Assembly: GCF_032362555.1 (NCBI RefSeq)
Contig: NC_083513.1
Coordinates: 3,038,001 to 3,102,000, forward strand
Direction: 5' to 3'
DNA from: Amyelois transitella
Lineage: Eukaryota > Arthropoda > Insecta > Lepidoptera > Pyralidae
DNA: 64,000 bases
Positions 1 to 11,254 of the stretch are shown piece by piece (position 1 is the stretch's first letter; every line of letters begins with the position of its first letter). The notes under the pieces are model-generated. The model saw nothing but the letters and a program-made list of their open reading frames with translations. It ran no database searches and was not told the DNA's origin. A program made the translations under genes and the position numbers.

Positions 1-475
1 TTGTACCACACTTGGTGATGCAATGACTCATTTGCGAATGACTGACATTGAACTACCTACCTAAGTTGAATAACCGCGGTAGCTGATCAAAAAAACCTTT
101 TTATCTATAATATGAAAGTCGAAAAAAAACTACGATTACTTCAATGGTATCCGCAAGATGATAAGTTATGTATGACTAAAACATCAAAAACCATTCTATA
201 CCTATACATTTTTTAAATATTTTATCTTAGCCCATCAACATTTACATCCGTAGTGTGCAGTTTACATACTCCATAAGGGGTAAACTGAGCCAGCAGTACC
301 TATCCAAAAGACTAGGGTCACGTTCAGCTTTCTATAAGTAAGTAGGTAGGTAGGTATGTAGTTTATCATAATATTATAATTATATATTAATAAATATAAA
401 TAATCATATTATGTACTACTTTTATTACGATATTTTCTGTTATATTATATGACATGATGATGGCATAATATATAG

Positions 476-620
476 GGCTTCGCTTCACGGACGGGGCGAC
501 CGTGGCCTTCAACGGCGGCGCCACCATTTCATGGCAGACGTATCGATCTATGAGCTATGACGTCATAGCCAACCTACCAGGGGCCCCCCACTTTAGTAAA
601 TTATACTTGCTTCCACTTTA
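476..620 (+). mobile_element. possible relic of a Ty1/copia-type retroelement (RNase H region)
   Basis: A GC-rich patch in AT-rich DNA reads on + with a GGATISWQ-like string, which recalls the RNase H region of copia-type elements. It is a short isolated fossil with no neighbouring parts and no visible LTRs. It could equally be a stray exon or chance; the family call is tentative. Confidence 0.2.
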
Positions 621-877
621 CCGAAGCCTTTACCCAACAATTTGCTATTTAAGTTGTCGTCCTAGATGGGTACCTATCTTGTTTAATATTTTATGATATC
701 ATGAGCCTCTAATGTTTTGGTATTTTATTTGTGATAAGATAACTCCTTTAATAAACGTATTAATGCTGGTTTACAATAATATAAGATACATAGGTAGAAT
801 TTCATTTTTGACAATCTAGGTAAATTTAATATCCACAAAAAATTCATTGTTTTATCCAAAACTATTCTAATCATCAA

Positions 878-973
878 GCCAAATAGCTGAACGTGGCCAT
901 TCAGTCTTTCCAAGACTATTGGCTCTGTCTACCTCGCAAAGGGATATAGACGTGACCATATGTATGTATGTAT
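878..973 (+). repeat. 3' fragment of the (TATG)n-tailed dispersed repeat
   Basis: Matches the last ~95 bases of the family seen in full at 10752-11112: the CTGAACGTGGCC segment, the TTGGCTCTGTCTACC segment, TAGACGTGA, and a tail of TATG repeats. Confidence 0.7.
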
Positions 974-1715
974 TCTTATGTTTATTATGGATATTAACTA
1001 TAAAGTTTTAAATTGTCAACACTTTCTGCTCTAATCTCGAAATGGTAGTTTATGCAACGAATGCCAAACTTGTTTTAGTGTCGTTCCTAGAATTGAACCC
1101 GTTGCTGGCACAACTCCACCTAAATATTTTCACATAAGAATCACGTGTTTGGAATTTGTAATACCATCGTGAAGAAAGTTATTTGAATCTCAAAAATGTT
1201 CATTGTATTTATGTTTAAGTGTAAATCCCTATAAACAAACTTATCTCACTATTATTTTAAGTATCATGATTGTTTTTAAACTGGATATTCATAATAAGTA
1301 TGTTTATTTATTTTTACCCATGAATATTCCACCCACCATGGACAGAATGCCCATCACGTTTTATTTCTAATCAAATCATCGTAATTATGACATTAAAATA
1401 AACAAAAAATTATGTAGGTACCTACTTAAGTAAATTTATCTTTGTAATTTAGCACCACCTATAAAAAATACAGGCAAATCCCACGGGAAGTTTTTACCGG
1501 GATGAAAGGCACCAAATCTATTCTATTAAATGTCCTCCAGACTCTTAATTAAATAAACGCAATATTTTCGTACAGTAGATAACGTCTGTAGAGGTAACAA
1601 ACGCATACTTCCGCATTTATAATATTAGTTGAGGCTGGTTATATTTTAAGTATTCGGTTGATCAGATCAGCTTCAACTACGAGTATCTTAAGGCCTCATA
1701 AAGTGTTGAAATATT

Positions 1716-1950
1716 ACGGTGCGGGAAAACATCGTGAGGAAACCTGCACATTCAGGCAACTGAATATGTAACCATGATCGATCCAATACAGGTTAGGTTC
1801 CCCTGAAAAGGTTGCGGAGGTCAAATGGGAGTCGCTTCGTGTAAAAACCTGACTTACCCAATCCAGGATCCATTGTCAAAGGCATACCCCGGGCTCCACT
1901 CCAGAGTGGTGAGGATGCAACCGGGACTATAGCCAGGAAGAAGAAAGTGT
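1716..1950 (+). repeat. dispersed repeat, family 2 (GAGGAAACCTGCA type)
   Basis: Contains GGGAAAACATCGTGAGGAAA and, further on, a GGTGAGGATGCAACC segment. The same ordered blocks recur at 58087-58290 inside a Vps16A intron, and shorter relatives sit near 7315-7430. This is probably the 3' part of a LINE-type element, but the family is not assigned. Confidence 0.6.
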
Positions 1951-2374
1951 TGAAATATCTTTATTAACGTGTTTATCCCACGTGAAATAAACAGAGCCTA
2001 TGTAGGTATGTACAAACCCGAGAAGACTGAACCAGCATGGAAAATTTTATAAAAAAGAAATATAATTTAAGAATATACAAAATTTAGTCTTTTTAATTTT
2101 TTCATATAAGTTTTGCTCAATACTTCATAGTGCTGCCATCTCTCAATAAGTAGAAACAATAAGGCAATAAGTACAACAATAATAATACAACAAGAAACGT
2201 GTTACCAACAATATTTTTCTTGTAGAGTGACTTTTGTAAGCTTCGGTAGCATTAGAAGTATATGTACCTAGCTTTATTATTATAAAAAAAATCACTGCCT
2301 AAGTCTTCAAATTAAAATGCGTCTTACCTAACCAAACTAACCAAATGTGAACCAACAGTTCTTATTAGTTACTG

Positions 2375-2580
2375 GCTGTGCCCGCAACTTAGTCCGCGTG
2401 TAATAGTTATTTTGGGCATCATTGAAGCCCTCAAGGATGAAAATTTTTCCCCTTTTTTGTTTATATATCCTCGATAAATGGTCTATTAGACGCAAAAAGA
2501 TTTTTTTCAATTCGAACCAGTAGTTCCTGAGATTAGCGCTTTTGCTACACGCGAGTTTCACTCCATATAAATGTAGCCTG
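2375..2580 (+). repeat. dispersed repeat, family 3 (TGTGCCCGC type)
   Basis: Begins with a GCTGTGCCCGCAACTTAG segment and shares its first ~60 bases with 13080-13136. The family is common in Lepidoptera. It carries no intact reading frame. Confidence 0.5.
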
Positions 2581-4621
2581 ATAATCTGATGTAATATCCA
2601 GTAGTTTTTTTCGTAAAACAGTGCTCATATATTATGCTCACTAATATATAAAATTTAAAAATATAACTTACCACATCATCATTGCTGTTTGTGTTCTTGC
2701 AATAATCACTGTCTTAAACTTCTTAATCTTGTACTTTCTCATGAAATTGTTTCTATGTCGCAAAAGAACCTTATTTTGCAACAAGTGGTTAAAACAGACC
2801 TCGTTATGGAAAACTTTGTTGTAATCTTGTGTGTTCACGCTGCTCATGATAAGCTCCAGGTCTACCACCAAACTTAAAAGGGGATAAAATACCCTTTTAA
2901 TAAATTAAATAAAAAAATACGAACTATATATTTTTATAAATTTCACTCGATTTCAGAATCTCTGAAAGTTTTCAATCTGTGTCAAAAATGGCAAAGCACG
3001 AAAGCTCGGATTTTAAATTGTTCACGTCTTAGTTCAAAGAGTATATAAACACTGTCTCTAAGTTGTCCGATGTGATCTCACTAAGAAAATTTGCTGAAAT
3101 GTGCGAAATTCGGAAGGCGACAGTATATGAATGATCTAGGAGGAGGGAGTTGGAAATAAGTACGTCTTTTGTTTTGAATGGTACAAAATTACGTTTCGAT
3201 TCACATGATGATAAAACACATGATGACAAAATGAATGGTGTAATTCATTCTTTCAACATTTAATCTTCGTCGTATCACCACAATTATTTATAACAAAAAA
3301 TACTATAGTATATGAAAAACTGATTTAAGATTGTCTTAAAGTACTACTTAATAAAAAATAAAACATTTTCGTAGCAGTGATATATTTCTGCATGAAATGG
3401 AATACGTCATATCCGAATATGTTGTCTCTATTATACACGAGGAATATTTCATGCTCTCTCTTTCTTTTGAAAAGGATGTATTATTGTTTTCGGACAAATT
3501 AATGTAATATATCATTAGTTTTGAATCCGAAAAGTAGCATTTAAATTTAATATTAATATTTTTTGCATTATTTAAACACCTAGTCGACAGGTTATCATAC
3601 GAAAGTAGTTTTATTGATAATGATGCAATAACGCTACGTAATGTAATCATGTGAAGAGGATACCTACAAATAAACATCGCGGAGCATAGGTGCTTGATAG
3701 ATCTATACTACATATATTATATCACATCTTTATCCGTAAGGGGTAGACAGAGGAATGATGGAATGGAAATTAAGATAGGTTTATTAGCATTTCCCTTGAT
3801 TGACTTTTACAATAACGTAAAGAGAAGCAGCATATCGATTTCAAAAATACAGGCACTCTTCATTTTTTTTCTATTTATGAAGGTTCTTTCTAAGCTGTCA
3901 CTATGAAAAATCTCTTTCATGTTCTTATTTAGGTACGTATATAGAAGAGGTTTATATTCTTAATAATCAGGAAAACTCTGTATACTTACAATAGAAAAAA
4001 AAGAAATATTCTTAATGCAAAAATTAAGAGCTCTGACCAAAAACTATGAACATTGGAGACATTTATTTCAGGTAGAGTCCTCCTTTCTTTCTTTTTCCAT
4101 TATTCATGGAAGTCTCCTCATCCTCACAAGATTTCCCAATCGACAGCTCCCTTGGGAAGAAGCCTTATTTACTACGATCTAAAAATGGAAAATCTGCCAA
4201 TTACCCGGAGCGACTGCCGTCTGACCTCCGTGAATCAGATAACACGATAGATAGGTAACTAAACAAGTAAATAAATTAATTTGTCAAAGCATGTTTCTTC
4301 CCTTTTCGCTCACCGTAACAGCATCAATAAGTTGACATTCGCACTTATGAAGGTGACTGTGGTGCATTATATAAAGACAAACAAGTATGTACCTACATAA
4401 GATCGAATTGAGAAATACTCGTATCTTTCCTTTTTTGATGTTGGTTAAAAAGAGCCATAAATACAGTGGAGTCAGGAATATAATTTCTACGATAATAATG
4501 CTATATGTTATCTTCTTGAATCGATTCACGTCACTAGATTTATAAATTGTTTAAATTTATGGTTAAAGGGTTTAAATAAATATTTAAAAAACCATATGGA
4601 TATTAAAATCAAATAAAAATA

Positions 4622-4885
4622 ATGCCGTGTAGTTCCCGACACCAAAAGGAAAAATAATTGGACCACTCCACCTCTTTCTCATGGATGTCGTAAAAGACGA
4701 CTAAGGGATAGGCTTACAAACTTGAGATTCTTCTTTTAGGCGACGGGCTAGCAACCTGTCACGTTATATGAATCTCAATTATATCAGTAAGCCAAACAGA
4801 CGAACGTGGCCTATAAGTATTTTCAAGACTGTTGGCTCTGTCTACCACGCAAGGGATATGGACGTGATTATATGTATGTATGAAA
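4622..4885 (+). repeat. (TATG)n-tailed dispersed repeat, near full length
   Basis: Starts with a GCCGTGTAGTTCCCGACACC head, runs through the GGACCACTCCA, GTCGTAAAAGACGACTAAGG and GCTAGCAACCTGTCAC blocks and ends in TATATGTATGTATG. About 260 bases. At least eight other copies or fragments are in the window. Confidence 0.8.
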
Positions 4886-5868
4886 ATTAAAAGCTTTATG
4901 GCTCGGTCTCATGGTTTAAAAAATTATATTGTCTACAATGTTATCAACGTCAAATTTATCAATATGTATGTCAGTGAGATGTCATTACATAGAAATCTGA
5001 ATCAAAAATTTTTGTAAAAATCGTAAATATCCTAAATATATGTTAATTGTTTCGTATTCTGCAATATGATTGTGCTTACCGTGCATCTTTAAATAAATGA
5101 CTATTATGTGGAACTCTCCGAAATACTGAAAATCTCGGATTTTAAGCTGTTAACGAAATGTCGTCTTTTCCCTTTGAAGATACAGAATCAGATTTTTTGT
5201 AAAAAAATATTGCTTACTACGTTGATTCGAAGATTGCTATAAATCTGTTTAAAAAAGGTATCGTAATTTGTAGTTTTTTTTTATTTTGGCTGAGATCTGG
5301 TTTAAGACTGGGATACAGGTAGTGTGAAGAATGTTTTTAGAGCATTTCAATGTCAAAACCCACAGTATTTTATGCAAAATGTGTCCTTAGATTAAGGCAT
5401 AAGTTATGCCATAAGGCATTAGATTTCTTCTGTGTCAGTATTATCACATACTTGAAAAGCCATTTGTTTGGCATAAAATTGCATGTGTCTGTTTAATTGT
5501 TTAAATTAATAATACCACTATTGATCAAAGTTACTTTTTTTATTATTTTGTGGACATAGTTATTTATTTCATTTCCCGAACAAGTATTTTTTTCTGAGGA
5601 AAATTTACATTATATTCTTCTGCATATGTTGAGTGCAAAAATTTTCATGGAATTCGGTTAAGTAGATAACCATGACAAAATCATGCAGAGTAATAAAAAA
5701 CACTAAGTCACTTTTGCATTAATATTAAAAATGAATAAATAAGCCTTTATATAGATTAGATACTTAAAAATATAATTTTCATTTTTCAATATGTTTATTT
5801 TTTGTAAATCAGTTATCGCTAATTCTAATTAATGATATTAGTTGGGACTTATTTATTTACAGTCCAAG

Positions 5869-8800
5869 ATGCCTATGATAGAAGGTGTTGGAGATGAAGT
5901 GGTTCAGTTTGTAGGAGCTCTGGTGGTCATAATCGTGTCTGCTCTGGCATGGTGGTCTACCAATGCTCGCTCGGACGGCTATCACACTGTCCTTGTTATG
6001 AGATCACGGCCACACCACCCTGTCACTGTGAGCATTAGAACTAGTAAGTATAAAAATGTTATTACTATGTTTATTTCCTATCGTCATTCCATCAGGAAGC
6101 CATGCTGCTAAACATGGCCTCTCAGTCTTTTTAAGGCTGTGGGTTACCCGCAAGCGATATAGATGTGACTATATGTACATATGTCATATAAGATAGTTGA
6201 GTATTATTTAACATGGATGAGAGGAATATCTGCTTGGATTAATTCAGAACAAGAATCAATAAAAATTTTAAGTATTTATTTAGTATGACAACATCACATA
6301 CATTATGTTTGTCTTTATTCCAAATGGGGAAGGCATAGCCAGTCTCAAAAAGACTTTTAATTCACTTTCAGTTGTATGGCTTAATGATTTATTTATATAA
6401 AAATAAATAAAATAAAAATGATTGTGTATCCAAATTAATCCCAATGCAGACTGGAAATGGACAAAAAAATTTTAACATAAAAATAAATTATGAAGATTAT
6501 TTTATGAAAAAGTAGTTAAAACACATAGGTACATGTATTGACTTGCAGCCTGATAATATATACAGCCAATCTCTGCCTTTGCTTTGATTCATTCTGAAAG
6601 TAAAAATAATTTAGTGCCCTTGTAAAATTTTCATAATAAAATTGTGGTTATTTTCTTTTTTTTTCAGGATCAAATTTGCCAATAACAAATGCTGTGACAC
6701 ATAGTATACAGCAGGCTTCTACCTCCAGTGCTCCAGGTTTGTGACCTTATGCAAAATACTGACATACAATCACATCTTCATCCCCACACAGAACCAATTA
6801 CCTCAAAAAAGCCAAGTTCAGCTGTATCAAACTATAATATAAATACTTTGTGACCATAATTTACATTATTTTTTTTCTTTTTCTTTCATTATTCCTTAAA
6901 ATTGAAAAAATAATTTTATTAACATTATTTAATAATCTTTGTTCATACAAAGTTTGCAAAATAGTTTTATCGTGTTGACCTTTTGATATCATTCTTTTTT
7001 TCGAGCAAGCTATACTTGCACTTGCACCACATGAAGACTTAACATATAGATAGAGGTTACTAGTCTGCCGCAAGGCCTTAAATTTTGATCATTATATTTA
7101 GTTGATAAGAGAAAATTATACTAATGTTATCTCTTGCGTAGAAGAAGACTATGTAATCAATAGATGACTTAGTGAACTAAATTATATAAATTTTCATTTT
7201 CTTAATGTGGTACTACATGGTACTTTAGACTTGATTATCTCTTTCGCATGAATATCGTAAAAGGTGACTAAGGAATAGGCACACTCATCTAGTGCAGCTT
7301 TTTCCTTCATACTGTATAAGGTAAGATTCTCCTGAAAATGTTAGATGTTAGACAGGAGCTGCTTTATAAAAAACTTGGCTAACCCAATCCAGGACTAAAA
7401 GAGGGTCAAGAGGACCAGGACGGAGTTTAATAAGAAAACATAAAAATTTAAGGATTTATTAAATATTTACATACACATACATATGTAAAACCAAGTCTAT
7501 ATTATTAGAGCCAACACTCTTAAAAAGACTGACAGGCCACATTCAGATGTTTGACTAAATAATAGAATTGAGATTCAAATAGAGACAAGTTTCTAGCCCA
7601 TCATTGAAAAGAAGAAACTCAAGTATTAGCCTCTCCCTTTACGACATCCATAGGAAAGATATGGAGTGGCCTTTTTTATTATTTGTGCCAATAAACCACA
7701 CGACACTTAAATATTTAGTAAATAAAAAATAATAATTATAAATATTAAATACCTAAATAAAAAATGAAATTATTTATTTAGGTAACACCTCAGACACGAA
7801 CGAAGATAATCCGAGGAACGAGTCCCGGGTGATTCCTCTCCAGGAGATGGACAGCATAGTGGACGCCGACATGGCGATGCTGGACCATAACAGATTGCAC
7901 TTCTACAGGAGGATTGACTGTATGTTTATTGTTAATTAATAATTAATATAATAAATTTAAAAGTAGCTAGTAGGCCAAAGTCTCCAAGGCATAACAAGTG
8001 TAAGATGCAACTGGGAATTTAGATTAGCTATAAATTTTTTTTTTATTTACGCGTAATATGATATAGAATATCAAATCCAGGATCTACCGCCTAGGTGCAC
8101 TCAGTTATATATATATATATATATAATAGTTAAAGCTCATTTGATGTATATACCTTGAGATAATGAACTTTAACAACCTACTGAAGTTGCATCAGAACTA
8201 AACAGTAAGCATGTTGTCGGAGCTTAGTTAGAAAAACGATGACTGAAGGTAAAATCTCAAGATGAAGTAATATATACCTTCCAGCTGGTCCGCACCAGAG
8301 CGGCTCGGAGTCCACCAGCGACGAGAGCGAGACGCAAGATGACGCGGAGCCCGGCGCCGCGCAGATGCGGGAGATGGACAGCATCGTCAGCGCCATGGAG
8401 GCCGACGTCACCACCGGCTGCGAGTTCTTCACGAGACCCAGTGGTAAGAGATAGTAGACTAAATAATAAAATGTCTTGAGCTAGTCTTCTGAATCCACTA
8501 ATGAGACACTAGTATAAATGTTATGTTAAGATTTTCTTTTCCTTCCAGAATCAAGCACACCTTTAACTGCTTTTCTTCATTATTTTCTTTATTCAATTTA
8601 TTCAGGAAGCGAGCCCTTTGAGAAGTTACCTGTTGTGTTGTGTTTAGTCCTTACCACATAATGTATATAACTATCTTTCCAGAATCAAGCGGGTCTTCAA
8701 GTGTCAAATGCAACAAGTCATCTAACAACAAGGACTGTGTTCCTTCTGTGTCTGAAGTAAATAAATCCTCTGAAGAGAATTCCTCTGAGAGAACCCAGGC

Positions 8801-11254
8801 AGAGGCTTCAGGGGACGGGGAAAATGGGAGCAGGAGGAAGATACTTATCAAATTAAAGTACCTCAATGATACATTGAAAGAGGTAGAGGGTAGTTTGGAT
8901 GAATTGCTAAAGGATTTTAAGTGGTAAGCTTCATTTATTACTATTATCGTTGTGTTTATTATTACTGACTGTTGCCTAGGTTTTTTTATTATTTTATATT
9001 TCATCCAGGCTGTGTGTATTTTGTTGATTTTATCTCCCCTGTCTCCCCCGCAAGGGAAGACGTTATTATATCTATGTATGTGCACCAAATTCTCTCTTCA
9101 TGCTGAAAGACATTGCATAATGCGATAAAGGTTGCCTTTTGTAGTTAACTACATAGCATTAGTTATTTTTGTTATATAATTTGTGTGCAATACAGGGTAA
9201 GTATTCTATCTATCAATAAATTTTTCAGGCGCCACTTTTCCTCGGAGTTGAGTTCGGAATGCCGCGTGCGCCTGATCTTCAACGGTCGCGTGTTAGTGGA
9301 TGACGCGGCGACTCTCCGCGCGTGCGGACTCCACGACCGCGCCGTGGTGCACTGCTTAGTGCATCCGCGCCGGCAGAACAATCAGGTATTGGAGGTTTCC
9401 ATTTTGAATTAAGAACTCCATTTCATAACTAGCTGCCAGTGCGAAATCTACGACGGCGCCGTCGTGCTGTCGTGCACTGCTTGTGCATCCGCGCCGGCAG
9501 AACAAACAAGTATTGTGGGGTTTTCAATTTGAATTAAGAATTCCATTTTTAAACTAGCTGCCAGTGCGAAATCTACGACGGCGCCGTCGTGCACTGCTTG
9601 TGCAACCGCGCCAGCAGAACAATCAGGTATTGTGGGGTTTTCAATTTGAATTAAGAATTCTATTTTCAAACTAGCCGTGAGTGCGGTATCTAGGACCGCG
9701 CCGACGTACCAACCAGGTATTAGGTTAAGCTTTTTAAGGTGGATAAATGAATTGATTTTCAGACATCGTTTTTTTTTTGTATTACATGTATAAAGTTTGT
9801 TATTCTATTTAGTTAAATTCTCTGCTTCTAAACTTAGAACTTCACATGGTCATGATTATTTTTTCTTCTTAGCATAAAACTGCACAATAATCAAATACTT
9901 TCATATCTAAAAAATATATACTCTTGTATTATTTTACAGTATTGAATCAGCTATATGACGTACCATATTTTGTTATTTTTATTCCCCAGCAACGCGGCGC
10001 CCCGGAGGCGACTCTGTCAGCCCCGTCGCTGTCTGAACGCGCGGCGCCGGAGCGCACGTGGGACCTCGAGAACATCCTCATGACGCTGGTCTCCATCGCG
10101 CTCACCATCGTATGGTTTTTCAGGTAATTTAATGTTTTTAAATATATTTTACGGCCATCCATGACCTCTGGCGGAAATTGGCCATACAGTCTTTTGAAGA
10201 CTGGTCTACCCCTTTTGGGTTAAAGAAGTGATATATGTATGTGTGCTATTATGAGGGTATCCACCAACGTAGGTATGTGGATGAAGCGAAAGAAATGTGA
10301 AGAGATTCTGGCAAGTGGAAAGATGTAGTCTCTACCTACCCAGGGAAAGAGGCGTGATTTAATGTATGCATGTAGGTATGTCTTTGCAGTTGACTGTTGG
10401 CTCTGTCAAACCCGTATGGCATAAAGACGTGATAACTTATATAAGTTAAGAGGTCAAATAAAACGCCTACTATTATATATTGATGCAAATTGACTTCAAA
10501 GTGCAGTGTGGCTCTGTCTAACCCGCAAGGGATATAGACGTGACTATACGTGTGTAACAAGGAAGTAATCTCTAGAGTGTACTGACAGTTTCAATTTTAT
10601 TAAAAAATTTATGTTGACTTTATTTTTTTATACTCGTAAATGTATGTAATTAATTATTGTACGTCTGTAAAGACAGGACTCAGTGGTACTCTATACAATT
10701 ATAATTATCTTTTTACCTGTGCTCCATAATAAATAGATTTGATTTGATTTAGTGCCGTGTGGTTCCCGGCACCAATACAAAAAATAATGGGACCACTCCA
10801 TGTCTTTCCCATGGATGTCGTAAAAGGCGACTAAGGGATGGGCTTACATACTTGGGATTCTTTTTTAGGCGATGGGCTAGCAACCTGTCACTATTTGAAT
10901 CTCAATTCTATCTTAAAGCCAAATAGCTGAACGTGGCCTATCAGTATTTACAAGACTAGAATAGAATAGAATAGATTTATTTTCAAAATTGGATACAAGG
11001 TATCACTTATTGACGTCACATAACTTAAATCTATTTATAACTACTACCGCTTCTGTTGGCTCTGTCTACCCCGCAAGGGATATAGACGTGATTATATATG
11101 TATGTATGTTAGATGCGAGTACAGCAACATGTTCACGGCGAGCGCGAGCGCGGCGCTGTTCGCGCTCACGGTGTTCTACAGCGTCGCCATCTTCGGGCTG
11201 TACCTGTCCGACACGCTGCACGCCGACCGCCGCCAGCCCGTGCCCGCCCACTAG
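5869..11254 (+). CDS. Tmub1: transmembrane and ubiquitin-like domain protein (TMUB1/2 family)
   Basis: Coding exons: 5869-6043, 6668-6736, 7782-7919, 8285-8443, 8683-8923, 9229-9385, 9990-10123, 11113-11254; 404 residues with frame kept at every GT-AG junction. One membrane segment lies at about residues 10-29, followed by an acidic, low-complexity linker, a ubiquitin-like domain at about 233-308 (KILIKLKYLNDTL through LIFNGRVLVDDAATL), and two C-terminal membrane segments near 340-357 and 367-390. This order is that of vertebrate TMUB1/2, membrane proteins linked to ER-associated degradation and receptor traffic. The start is the first ATG, six bases into an exon with a good acceptor, so an upstream non-coding exon is expected but not located. 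Introns hold repeats at 7470-7700, 10255-10385 and 10752-11112 and a tandem array at 9386-9724. The last exon's acceptor lies in a mobile repeat. Function is inferred from family. Confidence 0.88.
7470..7700 (-). repeat. (TATG)n-tailed dispersed repeat in a Tmub intron
   Basis: Reverse-orientation, diverged copy of the same family as 4622-4885: CATACATATG tail on the left, then AGAGCCAACA, GAATTGAGATTCAAATAG and ACGACATCCATAGGAAAG blocks, with the head at the right end. Confidence 0.7.
8106..8125. repeat. (TA)n microsatellite
   Basis: Uninterrupted AT dinucleotide run inside a Tmub intron. Confidence 0.8.
9386..9724 (+). repeat. tandem array of the Tmub ubiquitin-domain exon end plus its donor
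   Basis: After the true exon (9229-9385) the last ~60 coding bases and the first ~55 intron bases recur about two and a half times, around 9430-9545, 9554-9668 and 9673-9724. Landmarks are CATCCGCGCCGGCAGAACAA and the TTTTCAATTTGAATTAAGAA segment that follows. Spacing is 117-124 bases. The copies have lost the reading frame and at least one donor has changed, so they are intronic debris and not exons. Confidence 0.85.
10255..10385 (+). repeat. 3' end of a LINE-type element
   Basis: Reads GTGGATGAAGCGAAAGAAAT, AAGTGGAAAGATGTAGTCTC and GAAAGAGGCGTGATTTAATG with a TATG-like tail. Related copies lie at 26893-27004 and 53990-54100; in those a short frame reads [15 protein letters not shown] before its stop, which looks like the C-terminus of a LINE protein. 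Confidence 0.55.
10752..11112 (+). repeat. (TATG)n-tailed dispersed repeat with a nested insertion, abutting a Tmub exon
   Basis: The full family head (GCCGTGTGGTTCCCGGCACC) starts at 10752. At about 10961-11055 the copy is split by unrelated sequence that begins with a GAATA run. The family then resumes at CTGTTGGCTCTGTCTACCCC and ends in TATATATGTATGTATG. The next bases are TTAG, and the AG is the splice acceptor of the last Tmub exon at 11113. Confidence 0.85.

Larger units (their letters stand above)
1..5862. other. gene-free, repeat-rich left flank
   Basis: I see no convincing gene here. The stretch is AT-rich, with stops in all frames, and holds pieces of dispersed repeats (listed separately) and many TAGGTA-type simple tracts. 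The first, non-coding exon and promoter of the Tmub-like gene probably lie in the right part, but nothing marks them clearly. A short GC-rich patch near 476-620 stands out and is listed separately. Confidence 0.6.

Noticed and set aside
5842-5868. Upstream in-frame ATG for Tmub (giving extra residues before MPMIEG)
   Set aside because: It lies before the strong TATTTATTTACAG acceptor at 5862, so it is intronic.
8651-9088. 145-codon open frame on - over the Tmub ubiquitin-domain exon
   Set aside because: Antisense shadow of a real exon; frame conservation supports the + strand gene.
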